Positions 1 through 7,052 of a stretch of 37,274 nucleotides of DNA are shown piece by piece. The first letter of the stretch is position 1, and every line of letters begins with the position of its first letter. The stretch is from Chthonomonas calidirosea (GTDB lineage: Bacteria > Armatimonadota > Chthonomonadetes > Chthonomonadales > CAJBBX01): the NCBI GenBank assembly GCA_020722705.1, contig DYKI01000027.1:1-37274 (forward strand), written 5' to 3'. The translations under genes and the position numbers were made by a program. The notes below the pieces were generated by a model. The model had not been told where the DNA came from, ran no database searches, and saw nothing but the letters and a program-made list of their open reading frames with translations.

Positions 1-53
1 ATTTGAGGCAACGAATACCCTTCAGTCAGGTTTTTAGCGAGGCAGCGTCATAA

Positions 54-77
54 CTTGTCAAAGTATACTTAGACAAG
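54..77. promoter_or_regulatory. 24-bp dyad, candidate operator upstream of the ATPase gene
   Basis: CTTGTC at 54-59 and GACAAG at 72-77 flank a perfect 10-bp palindrome, AAGTATACTT at 61-70. The whole 24-bp block is a dyad with one mismatched pair (60/71). It is AT-rich compared with its surroundings, contains a -10-like TATACT (64-69) and ends 39 bp before the ATPase start. This fits an operator overlapping a promoter. No regulator gene is in view, and the -35 region is not convincing. Confidence 0.4.
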
Positions 78-116
78 GTACGATGTGACCAGCAGCGGAG
101 TGCGAGGAGGGAGCCC

Positions 117-1589
117 ATGTCGGCACTGGCCAGGCGTATCGAGCGCTTCTACAACCGCGCCGACGAGCTCGCGGCTCTGGAACGCGCGTGGTCGCATCCG
201 GGCTGTGGCCTCATGGGCCTGCTCTACGGACGGCGACGCATCGGCAAGACCTGTCTGCTGCAGCGCTTCTGCGCCGGATCGCCCGGTGAGCCGCCGCGCC
301 GGCACTGTTACTACCTGGCAGACCAGACCACGGCGCCCAATCAGCGGCTTGCGCTGGCCACACAGGCGCTGGCTTCGCTGCCCGACCCCGCGATCGCGAG
401 TCCCGACGAGATCGCCGTTTCATGGAACGCCATCCTACACCACGTTTCATCGCACTGCGGCGAAGGCGAGCGGTTTGTGTTCATCCTCGATGAGTTTCCG
501 TATCTGATCGAGGAGAGCCCCGAACTGCCGTCCATCATCCAGTCGTGGTGGGACCGTGAGGGGCGTGACGCCCGCATCATGACGGTGCTGTGCGGCTCGC
601 AGCTTTCCACCATGGAGGCGCTCGGCGAGGCGACGGCCCCGCTCTATGGTCGCTTCGATGCCGGGATATGGCTGCTTGAGCCCCTGCGCTACGATGATGT
701 TGCGCTCTTCTATGCAGACAGCGAGCAACACCGAACGGCGCAGAAACTCCTCATGTACGGAGTACTTGGCGGCACTCCCCGCTATCACGCGATGGTGGAT
801 ACCGCGCGGCCCATGGCGCATGAGATCGTGGATCTCTTGCTCCGTCCCGGCGCCCCTCTGGAGAACGAGGTGGAGTTCCTCCTCGGGAGCAGGCAAATCC
901 GGGAGTCGGCCCCCTACAACGCAGTGTTGCGCGCGATCGCGCGCGGGGCCACCCAGTTCGGCGAAATCCTCGGTCAGAGCGGCACCGAGCGTGGCCGGCT
1001 GTCTTTCTACCTGAGCGTCCTCCAGGATCTCAGATGGGTGGTGCGCGAACTGCCGTTCGGCGAGACGAGCGCTCGGCGTGGGCTCTATCGGATCGCCGAC
1101 CCGTTCCTCCGGTTCTGGTACCGCTTCGTGGCGCCGCTGGCGAGCGAGCGGCAGTTCGCCGACCCTGACGTGCTCTACAGCGAGCGAATCGCGCCCTACT
1201 TGGCGGACTACATGGGGCTGCACGTCTTCGAGGAAGTCTGTCGCCAGTGGCTCCGGCGCCACGGACGTGAGCGCCTGCGGGTCTCCGTTCGTGCCGACGG
1301 ACGCTATTGGAGCCGCGACGGTCGGATCGAGATTGACCTTGTGGCAGCGCTGGCCGAAGGCGGACATCTCTTCGCGGAGTGCAAATGGAGCGAGCACTCT
1401 CCGGTCGGTGTGGATGTCTACTCCCATCTCCTCGCCAAGGTCGCCTCTCTCCCGGACGCATCGTGGCGCGCCGGTCCGCGCTTCGCCCTCTTCTCTCTGG
1501 GCGGCTTCACGCCGGAGCTGGAAGCGATGGCCGCGGCCTCAGACGGCCAACTGTCGCTCATCGGCCCCGCCGACCTTCTGCCCGGCTGA
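117..1589 (+). CDS. Archaeal-type AAA ATPase with DUF234-like C-terminal domain
   Basis: A 490-residue protein of the ATPase_2/DUF234 family. Walker A is GRRRIGKT at about residues 38-45, and Walker B (FVFILDE) lies near 120-126. The winged-helix-like middle (about 270-330) precedes a C-terminal segment near 405-424 in which EID and ECKW are spaced like the acidic and E-x-K residues of PD-(D/E)XK nucleases. The ATG at 117 follows a GAGGAGGG SD. Family members are soluble ATPases of poorly known role, often in mobile or defence-rich regions. The family call is firm; nuclease activity is not shown. The last 51 bp overlap convergently with the Rad52-like gene on the other strand. Confidence 0.9.
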   Translation: MSALARRIERFYNRADELAALERAWSHPGCGLMGLLYGRRRIGKTCLLQRFCAGSPGEPPRRHCYYLADQTTAPNQRLALATQALASLPDPAIASPDEIAVSWNAILHHVSSHCGEGERFVFILDEFPYLIEESPELPSIIQSWWDREGRDARIMTVLCGSQLSTMEALGEATAPLYGRFDAGIWLLEPLRYDDVALFYADSEQHRTAQKLLMYGVLGGTPRYHAMVDTARPMAHEIVDLLLRPGAPLENEVEFLLGSRQIRESAPYNAVLRAIARGATQFGEILGQSGTERGRLSFYLSVLQDLRWVVRELPFGETSARRGLYRIADPFLRFWYRFVAPLASERQFADPDVLYSERIAPYLADYMGLHVFEEVCRQWLRRHGRERLRVSVRADGRYWSRDGRIEIDLVAALAEGGHLFAECKWSEHSPVGVDVYSHLLAKVASLPDASWRAGPRFALFSLGGFTPELEAMAAASDGQLSLIGPADLLPG

Positions 1590-1907
1590 CAGACCCGCGC
1601 GCTTGAAGGCGTCGGTTTCGGCTGCCTTGACGCTGTCCACGGTGTCGGCGGGATGGGTGCCCAGGCCCTGGCGAGAGCCGAGCTCCGGGATGGTGAGGGT
1701 GCAGCGAACGAGCCAGTAGGCTGCATTGTTCTGGTGGATGAGCTCGACGTGGTCCACGGTCCAGCCGAACGCGTTGTCGGTGGCCTGGATGACCCGCGCG
1801 ATGACATCTCCGCCGGGCAGGTAGTCGAAGACGTTCCTTCCCGAGCCGGGCCTCTGGCGGATGGTCTCGGGGTCGAACGGTCGTGCGAGAAGCTGCTTGT
1901 CTGCCAT
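1539..1907 (-). CDS. Rad52/Rad22-like single-strand annealing protein
   Basis: A 122-residue protein. The start at 1907 is chosen because an AAAGGAGAG SD lies just upstream on the minus strand; an in-frame ATG further upstream (2084) lacks this and overlaps the SWIM gene. Rad52-like features are a G-x-D-V-I-x-R-V-I segment, GWTVDHVEL, the strand YWLVRCTLTI, and a helix VKAAETDAFKRAG matching the A-x-x-D-A-x-K-R-A signature of Rad52-family annealing proteins. The length suits a minimal Rad52 fold. It lies 3' of the SWIM zinc-finger gene on the same strand, with a hairpin between them. A role in annealing ssDNA during recombination or repair is inferred from the family. The family match is from motifs only. 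Confidence 0.7.
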   Translation of the reverse strand: MADKQLLARPFDPETIRQRPGSGRNVFDYLPGGDVIARVIQATDNAFGWTVDHVELIHQNNAAYWLVRCTLTIPELGSRQGLGTHPADTVDSVKAAETDAFKRAGLSAGQKVGGADERQLAV

Positions 1908-1935
1908 GGTTCTCTCCTTTGGTTGGCAGAAGTGC

Positions 1936-1977
1936 AAAGAGCCGATCCGCCCTGTAGTGGGGGCAGACCGGCTCTTT
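1936..1977 (-). promoter_or_regulatory. Hairpin before the Rad52-like gene SD
   Basis: On the minus strand AAAGAGCCGGTC pairs with GATCGGCTCTTT (12 bp with one G-U wobble), with a further possible GC extension into the loop. It lies between the SWIM stop (1991) and the Rad52-like SD (about 1912-1920). No long U-tract follows, so it may be an intercistronic stabiliser or attenuator rather than a full terminator. Confidence 0.5.
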
Positions 1978-1990
1978 GTGTGGGTGGTGG

Positions 1991-2482
1991 TCACTCGCAA
2001 TGGCGCGAGCGTTGGATGGCGTTGCGCAGGAGGGGGATCAGCTCGTTGTCCACCTCCATCAGCAGGTCGCCGTGGAGGTGCCACTTGAGATCGGCAATGC
2101 GCAGCCGGCGGATGGTGTTCAGCGCGGTTTCGCAGGCGTGGCGGAGCGTGAGGGTGTCCTCGTCCGGGATGTCGGGCTTGCGCCCTTCCGAACCGGCGGT
2201 CCAGGAGATGTCGAGGTCACCGTGAGAGGCGAATGCCTCCCGTTCGAGGGCGCGCTGCATGGCGGGGAGGTGGCGGCATCGTCCGTACTGGCGGAAGCCG
2301 AGGCAGTTGCAGCGTTCGACGCCATTGCCCAGGACAACCATATAGGCGCGGGAGCCGTCGGGGGTGATGATGCGGAAGCGTTCGCACCGACCGACCTGGC
2401 CCATCCGCTCCCATGTATAGGTCAGGCCCTGCGAGCCGGTGTCGGCGCGTGGAACGGGTCCTGCGGTGCTGTTGTTCTGCAT
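1991..2482 (-). CDS. SWIM-type zinc-finger protein
   Basis: A 163-residue protein. The ATG at 2482 follows an AAGGAG SD. Near residues 58-71 it carries the SWIM signature C-x-C-x9-C-x-H (CNCLGF...CRH), preceded by the strand pair typical of SWIM modules (RFRIITPDG, AYMVVLG). The C-terminal half is mostly helical with no recognised domain. SWIM fingers bind nucleic acid or proteins and accompany recombination factors in all domains of life. Here the gene sits directly before a Rad52-like gene on the same strand, so a shared recombination role is a reasonable inference. It is preceded by a strong GC hairpin. Confidence 0.8.
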   Translation of the reverse strand: MQNNSTAGPVPRADTGSQGLTYTWERMGQVGRCERFRIITPDGSRAYMVVLGNGVERCNCLGFRQYGRCRHLPAMQRALEREAFASHGDLDISWTAGSEGRKPDIPDEDTLTLRHACETALNTIRRLRIADLKWHLHGDLLMEVDNELIPLLRNAIQRSRHCE

Positions 2483-2502
2483 GGTTTGCTCCTTACAAGC
2501 GC

Positions 2503-2548
2503 AAAAGGCCCCCGAGCCTCCGGCGAGAACCGGAAGCCCGAGGGCCTT
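2503..2548 (-). promoter_or_regulatory. GC-rich hairpin in the leader of the SWIM gene
   Basis: AAAGGCCC at the 2503 side pairs with GGGCCTTT at the 2548 side through an imperfect stem of about 19-20 bp (with wobbles and one bulge) and a short loop. Read on the minus strand it ends in CCTTTT and is followed about 12 nt later by the SWIM SD. That places a terminator-like structure inside the leader, as in an attenuator. No upstream minus-strand gene was found for it to terminate. Confidence 0.5.
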
Positions 2549-2671
2549 TGGGGTGATATGGTGCGTCGGGTTAGGTCAGCCCGACCGCACGAGAGACGTA
2601 ATGAACGCGTGCGTCACGGCGGGGCGCAAGTCAGGGACATGGAGTGCTCCTTTCGGGAAGGCGAGAGGTAA

Positions 2672-2695
2672 GAGCTGAGGGCTGAGAGCTGAGGG
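2672..2695. repeat. Short tandem repeat, GCTGAGGG-type units
   Basis: Three near-identical units of GAGCTGAG / GGCTGAGA / GCTGAGGG character in a row. Short enough that no gene is affected. It resembles the short tandemly repeated repetitive sequences found between genes in several bacterial phyla. Confidence 0.6.
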
Positions 2696-2720
2696 CGGAA
2701 AGGGGCAGTTCCACTCACCG

Positions 2721-2740
2721 CTCCCCACTCCCCACTCCCC
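2721..2740. repeat. Heptamer tandem repeat CTCCCCA
   Basis: CTCCCCA occurs twice, followed by a third partial copy CTCCCC, with an exact period of 7. Strand-biased C/T composition; it lies 25 bp after the GCTGAGGG repeat in the same intergenic stretch. Confidence 0.7.
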
Positions 2741-3025
2741 TTAAAGTGACCGCGGGCAGAAACCCTCCGTACCTCCATGCTTCACAGGCATCACAGGCAC
2801 CCATCAGTGCGTCGGTGTGCACATAGCCCAATCAGCACTTACAGAGGCCCGCGATCGCGCGGGTGTGGCGGGCGGCCCGGAAGAATGCCGGAGGCGCGGA
2901 GTTCCGGGCGGCCAATCAGCTTCTTCCCAGCAGACATCCAGGACACCAAGACCATAGGGACAGTCAGCAACCCATGGACTGAAGAATGAAGGAGGAAGGC
3001 TGAAGGGCGAAGACGACGGGGATGA

Positions 3026-3265
3026 CGGACCGCTCAGATCGGGGATGGGGATGCACAGGAGAGGCCCGGTTGCCGGACCGACCTGAAGCGTTTGGAAGGC
3101 TCAGTAAGAAAAGCGAAAGAATCTCAAGCCCGACTGAAAGAACTTGAAGCCTGGATGAAAACCCTCCACGCCCGACGCGCATCAAGGCGAGACGCTGCGC
3201 TCAGAAGCCTCCACAGGCGTCGCCAGGCCGAGTTCACGCTCCTCCACGCTCGAATCGCTGCATAG
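3026..3265 (+). other. Open frame with coiled-coil-like composition, no ATG start
   Basis: This frame is open from 3026 to the TAG at 3263-3265. From about 3083 it encodes a Lys/Arg/Glu/Leu-rich helix (DLKRLEGSVRKAKESQ, then LKELEAWMKTL) with heptad-like leucines and then an Arg-rich helix. Only TTG (3092) or CTG (3083) could serve as a start at the head of this segment, and no SD is visible. It may be a gene remnant or chance. Not strong enough to call a gene. Confidence 0.2.
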
Positions 3266-3537
3266 ATGACCCAACGAGCGCGATCCGAGGCTCGATCCAC
3301 GTTGGAAAGTGTCGTACCAGTACCTGTGGGAAGAGGGCGTTGATCCGGCAGACGGAGGGGCGAAGGACGGAGGAGATCGTTCCTGATCGTGTTGGACAGC
3401 ATCTGTGCACGCGGCCCGCGAAACCGTCGGGCGCAAGGCGCGTTTCGCGCCGTTCTCGCCCCGCGTCGCTGCTTCCCAAAAACGCCCTGCTGTGCGTGTA
3501 TAGGTGACTCGATTCACTATCTTGCGGAGGTTGTGAC

Positions 3538-3795
3538 ATGTCGGCCTTGGTGCTTACCATGCTTGCGTGGGCGATGCCATTCTTGCTGTTTCACTGTGCC
3601 TGGTGTTTCATCGCTGGCAACGTGCGCCTTGCGGCGGCGGAGCTGATCATGGGCATGTTCGGTAATGCGCTCGTATGCGGTCTGGTGCTGCAGTTGCTCG
3701 GCGACCCGGTGCCGTTGGCCCGGTTGTTCGAGGCGCAGTTCGCCGGCATCGCACTGACGGGCAGCCTAATCAGGTCGCTTATTGGTCAGGGGTAG
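3538..3795 (+). CDS. Small integral membrane protein, unknown function
   Basis: An 85-residue hydrophobic protein with an ATG at 3538 and a GGAGG SD at 3520-3524. Two transmembrane helices are clear (about 4-26 and 31-54). A weaker third hydrophobic segment (about 67-82, rich in Gly, Ala and Ile) follows a short charged loop. Cysteines at about 20, 23 and 47 lie in the membrane helices. No family recognised. It opens the first plus-strand cluster, 180 bp before a secreted protein gene. With the small membrane protein at the cluster's end (10704-10979) it suggests that the cluster works at the membrane. Confidence 0.65.
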   Translation: MSALVLTMLAWAMPFLLFHCAWCFIAGNVRLAAAELIMGMFGNALVCGLVLQLLGDPVPLARLFEAQFAGIALTGSLIRSLIGQG

Positions 3796-3975
3796 GCGTC
3801 GCGGCCGGTCGGGCCTCGGGTATCGAGCCCGGCCTGCCGCCCTTCGTTTGCATGCAGAGAGGGAAGACCTCAGCCGATACCCTGAGGCTCATAGCGATCT
3901 TGTCAGACGTTCGGCGCTCGGTCAGCGGGCAGCAGGGGCTTGACCGAACGACCATATCATAGGAGGAGGTATCGT

Positions 3976-4815
3976 ATGCGTGTAACACTCTCAATCCTGG
4001 CGGCAGTCATGGCATGCCTGACGGCTGCCTCGGGGGCGCCGCCAGCGGACCACAAAGCGAGCAGCACAACGGCATCTCCGGTAACAGTTGGCAATGCCAC
4101 AACCATAGCGGGCCTGATCGACCCTCTGGTATTGGCGCATCTCCGGTCAGGTGGCGCTCGCGATCTGGCAAAGGCCGGCGAGTACCGTGAGCTCGCCGAC
4201 CGCCTATATATCATGGCAGATAACGGGATCGGCGCTGGCGGTCTGAATCCTCCCCGGTTGCGGTTCCGCGCTGCCGCGGTCAATCTCTATGCCAATGATC
4301 TGGAGCGGTCCGGCCTGGCAGCCAGCAGGCAGGCGGGCGTGCTCTCGAGGGCTGGTGCTGTCCTCACCGTCGCCGACGGCCTGCTTACCTCGGCGGATCG
4401 GTATCGGACTACCGGCGATGTCTTGCGCAGCCTGCTGGCTGGTGGTGCCCAGGCGGCCATTGGCACCCTGACCAGGACGGGCAGCGCCGGGATCGGCGTG
4501 GCATGTGATCTGGTGTTTGACGAGCAGCGATACCCCACCGCACAGCCGTTGTGCACCTTCGCTGGCGGCACGCTGTTCTCTGCCGATCATTATGCGGACG
4601 GCGTCTCCCAGTGGATCAAGCGTGGTGCCGATGACGCGGGAGGATTCCTGAAAAGACCGAGCGCTGGCGCCGCCCTGACTGGGACCGGTGCGTGGCTGCG
4701 TGACGGGACCAAGGGGGCTCTGGAGACGGCCTTCGGCATCGGGGTCGGTTTCGGATCGGCACTTCGCGACACGGCCGTCCGTGTGCTGAATCCAGGGCGC
4801 AATCTCGACAAATAG
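3976..4815 (+). CDS. Secreted protein, unknown function
   Basis: A 279-residue protein. I chose the ATG at 3976 over the in-frame one at 3940 because an AGGAGGAGG SD lies directly before it and because it begins a textbook signal peptide: MR, a hydrophobic core to about residue 18, and a likely cleavage after ASG (about residue 20). The mature part is Gly/Ala-rich and probably helical with several conserved-looking Gly runs (GIGVACDLVFDEQ, GIGVGFGSALRD) in the second half. No catalytic motif or known domain recognised. Two cysteines (about 176 and 195) could form a disulfide outside the membrane. A strong hairpin follows the stop. Confidence 0.75.
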   Translation: MRVTLSILAAVMACLTAASGAPPADHKASSTTASPVTVGNATTIAGLIDPLVLAHLRSGGARDLAKAGEYRELADRLYIMADNGIGAGGLNPPRLRFRAAAVNLYANDLERSGLAASRQAGVLSRAGAVLTVADGLLTSADRYRTTGDVLRSLLAGGAQAAIGTLTRTGSAGIGVACDLVFDEQRYPTAQPLCTFAGGTLFSADHYADGVSQWIKRGADDAGGFLKRPSAGAALTGTGAWLRDGTKGALETAFGIGVGFGSALRDTAVRVLNPGRNLDK

Positions 4816-4849
4816 CGCGTGTCGAGGCATTGCGCGTCATGTATATGAG

Positions 4850-4890
4850 GCCGCGCACCGCTCGTGGGGCGTGGTGCGGCGGTGCGCGGC
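4850..4890 (+). terminator. Perfect 12-bp GC hairpin between genes
   Basis: GCCGCGCACCGC (4850-4861) is the exact reverse complement of GCGGTGCGCGGC (4879-4890), with a 17-nt loop. It starts 35 bp after the secreted-protein stop. There is no T-tract, so it is either a Rho-independent-like structure without one, an mRNA-stabilising element, or a partial terminator inside the cluster. Confidence 0.5.
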
Positions 4891-4960
4891 ATGCCGGGTG
4901 ATTGGCGCTGGCGAATAACCATGTGCGCGGTCCCATCCGGATCACACGAGAGGGAGTTCA

Positions 4961-6172
4961 ATGAGGGATCTCAGGTATCTGCGCGATCTGGCAAATGAGC
5001 TACAAGTCCATGACAGCACCCTTGGTTCACTCGGGCTTAGCCGCGATGAGCTGGCCTCTACGCAATCGGCGCTCAAAAAGGTGAGGGCCGGACTATCGGT
5101 CAGTATGGACGCGGCGATGAAGGCGATCCGGTTACTCGTGACAGCGGCGCATTCACAGAACGGCATATCCGTTGCCGCCTGGGCGTTATATGTTGATCCT
5201 GACATGTTCTCAGAGGGGCGGGCAGCCAGAAACAGCGCCGACACAGACGTGATTCGCAGGCTCCTGATTGCGGCGGCTCGGATACGGCCCGGGTCTCATT
5301 ATTCATGTCTTGATGAGAAGTTGCGCGCCCGCATTGACAGCTTCGCCACGAGGCGTTCGGCACAGAGGGTTGATATTGTCGGCGACCTCACGAGACTAGT
5401 GATCGCCGATTGCGGGTCGTGCGCAGTATGCCCCTGCGATGATAAAAACCCCTGCTCCTGCCAGTGGTGCAGGGATCGCGACGCGTGGAGGGAGTGTGAT
5501 TGTGAGCGGTGCCAGGAGATGCTGCACACGCTGAGAGAGGTGCTGATGCTTGGCGACCGTGGTGTCTTCGAAGACCGGAGCATGCGTCTCGACCAAGCTG
5601 ACGCCAGTGGTGAGCTGCGGATCGATATGATGGTGCAGGAGCGCATCACACCGCTCGCGTCGGTGACGTCGTCGTTGCATGCCGCCCTTGAGGCGGCGGC
5701 GTGGCGAATCTTCTGGGCTCTTCGTGCCGCGGATCAGGACACCCGCATCTGGGTGAAGAGCATGCTTCTGCTTCCGTTCCTCGATGCGCGGGATCACAAG
5801 CACGTGTCGCTTGCGGCCGGAGCTCTATCGGCCTTCAGTAGCACGTTCTGCTCGGGCGGCGCTGCGAGGGGCCATTCGATGCAAGGCCAGCCCTACCGGA
5901 CGAACGATAGGCTCGGTCCCGTCCTTGCGGTGCTGGCGCTGCTTTATCTGGAACGGGCAGATCAGATGAAGGACCTCATGAACTCCCATCTGGCCAGCAG
6001 CGCGGCAGGGGCGGTCCCGATCATCTATGAGCTGTGGAAGCAGTGTGGACGCTCCAAAGGACGTGCGGCCGCCTTTCATACGAAATGGACCCACTTCATC
6101 CTGAATGAGGCCAATCGCGGCAGCGTGAACGCTCTGATAGAGACGGCACGCAGCACTGGTCTGATTAACTAG
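4961..6172 (+). CDS. Unknown 403-aa protein with a dense cysteine cluster
   Basis: The ATG at 4961 follows a GAGGGAG SD. The N-terminal 130 residues are predominantly helical. Residues 151-184 hold ten cysteines in short-spaced pairs (CGSC, CPCDD, CSCQWC, CDCERC), a layout typical of zinc or other metal binding but not of any zinc finger I recognise. The C-terminal 200 residues are again helical with repeat-like Ala/Leu helices. No signal peptide or membrane helix, so probably cytosolic. It precedes another helical protein of unknown function and the Lon-like ATPase in the same direction. Function unknown; a metal-bound scaffold or adaptor is a guess. Confidence 0.75.
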   Translation: MRDLRYLRDLANELQVHDSTLGSLGLSRDELASTQSALKKVRAGLSVSMDAAMKAIRLLVTAAHSQNGISVAAWALYVDPDMFSEGRAARNSADTDVIRRLLIAAARIRPGSHYSCLDEKLRARIDSFATRRSAQRVDIVGDLTRLVIADCGSCAVCPCDDKNPCSCQWCRDRDAWRECDCERCQEMLHTLREVLMLGDRGVFEDRSMRLDQADASGELRIDMMVQERITPLASVTSSLHAALEAAAWRIFWALRAADQDTRIWVKSMLLLPFLDARDHKHVSLAAGALSAFSSTFCSGGAARGHSMQGQPYRTNDRLGPVLAVLALLYLERADQMKDLMNSHLASSAAGAVPIIYELWKQCGRSKGRAAAFHTKWTHFILNEANRGSVNALIETARSTGLIN

Positions 6173-6197
6173 CAGGGCAAGAATGCGAGGAGAAATC

Positions 6198-7052
6198 ATG
6201 AAACCGAACCCCGTTGCAGAGAACGGTCAGCATGCCGCGCGAGGTACGGCGGCGCGACTGGCATCCATAGGTTACGAGATAGGCAAGAGCCCGGAACGGA
6301 CGTCGGCGGCGCTGAGGTCCCTGCACCGGATGCTGAGGCATGATCGGTTCCACACACACGCCGACGCGGCGGTTGCGCTTGCGATCACGCATCGCCTGGT
6401 TCGCGTTGTGGAGGAGGCGACTGTCGCCGATCCGATCACAAAGATGGCATTGATCACGCTGTGCGACGAGCGTGCCGCAGGGCGGTACGACTGGGTTGCC
6501 GATGCGCTCGTCGAGTGTGGTGAGCGGGCGCTCCAGAGAGGCGCTGTCGAGCTTCAGGAGGCCATTCTGGCGGCGCTTGCTCCAGCGTATCATCAATACA
6601 AGGTTCGGCATCTGGCATACCGCGCCGTCCAAGCGTCGGACAATGAGTTTGTCAGGGAGACTGCCGAGCCGATCTTGGCTCCCTACTCGATATACGACGC
6701 CACGATCCGATTCCTCGGAGGCCTCGGGGTCACTAATCCGGCACCGGTCCTGTTGAGTCCCAGCCATGTCAGCGGCGCCGGGTCTCCGTACAGCGAGGCG
6801 TCGGACAACGGCGATACACTGCGTGTCGTCTTCAGTGATTCCGTCGTCCAGTTCCAGGCTCATCTTCCCTCTCACTCGAACGAGACCGTCATGGTCGGCA
6901 TCACGACCGCCAACGGTTCGGTGCTGCACGCGAGGATCGCTCTGGACGCTGACGGTCATGGAAGCAGCACGATCGGGTCATCAGCACCCATCGGGGCGGT
7001 GAGGGTTCAGCTCTGGTGGCAGAAGGTCAATGTGAATGATGTCCGGCACTGA
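6198..7052 (+). CDS. Unknown protein, helical N-terminus and beta-rich C-terminus
   Basis: A 284-residue protein. The ATG at 6198 is preferred to 6183 because GAGGAG at 6187-6192 is properly spaced for it. Residues 1-170 are helical with Ala/Leu/Arg patterning that resembles HEAT- or TPR-like solenoids, without a clear repeat consensus. Residues about 190-284 alternate beta-like strands (LRVVFSDSVVQFQAHL, ETVMVGITT, VRVQLWWQK), as in a small sandwich domain. No catalytic motif seen. Its end overlaps the start of the Lon-like ATPase gene by 17 bp, implying translational coupling and a working partnership with it. Confidence 0.7.
   Translation: MKPNPVAENGQHAARGTAARLASIGYEIGKSPERTSAALRSLHRMLRHDRFHTHADAAVALAITHRLVRVVEEATVADPITKMALITLCDERAAGRYDWVADALVECGERALQRGAVELQEAILAALAPAYHQYKVRHLAYRAVQASDNEFVRETAEPILAPYSIYDATIRFLGGLGVTNPAPVLLSPSHVSGAGSPYSEASDNGDTLRVVFSDSVVQFQAHLPSHSNETVMVGITTANGSVLHARIALDADGHGSSTIGSSAPIGAVRVQLWWQKVNVNDVRH

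Larger units (their letters stand above)
2549..3537. other. Non-coding stretch of about 990 bp with low-complexity repeats
   Basis: No open frame here has both a start with SD and protein-like composition. It holds tandem short repeats (2672-2695 and 2721-2740), a GA-rich stretch (about 2981-3020) built on GAAGGA/GAAGGC-type units, and a coiled-coil-like open frame without an ATG start (3026-3265). The last 50 bp should hold the promoter of the gene at 3538, but no clear -35/-10 pair is visible. Confidence 0.6.

Noticed and set aside
447-1427. A 326-codon minus-strand frame inside the AAA ATPase gene
   Set aside because: Antisense to Walker A/B and the nuclease-like tail of a clear family member; His/Glu/Arg-rich shadow composition.
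2847-2862. GCGATCGC-containing palindrome-like stretch (HIP1-like)
   Set aside because: A single occurrence in GC-rich DNA and not a perfect dyad over its full length; chance is enough.
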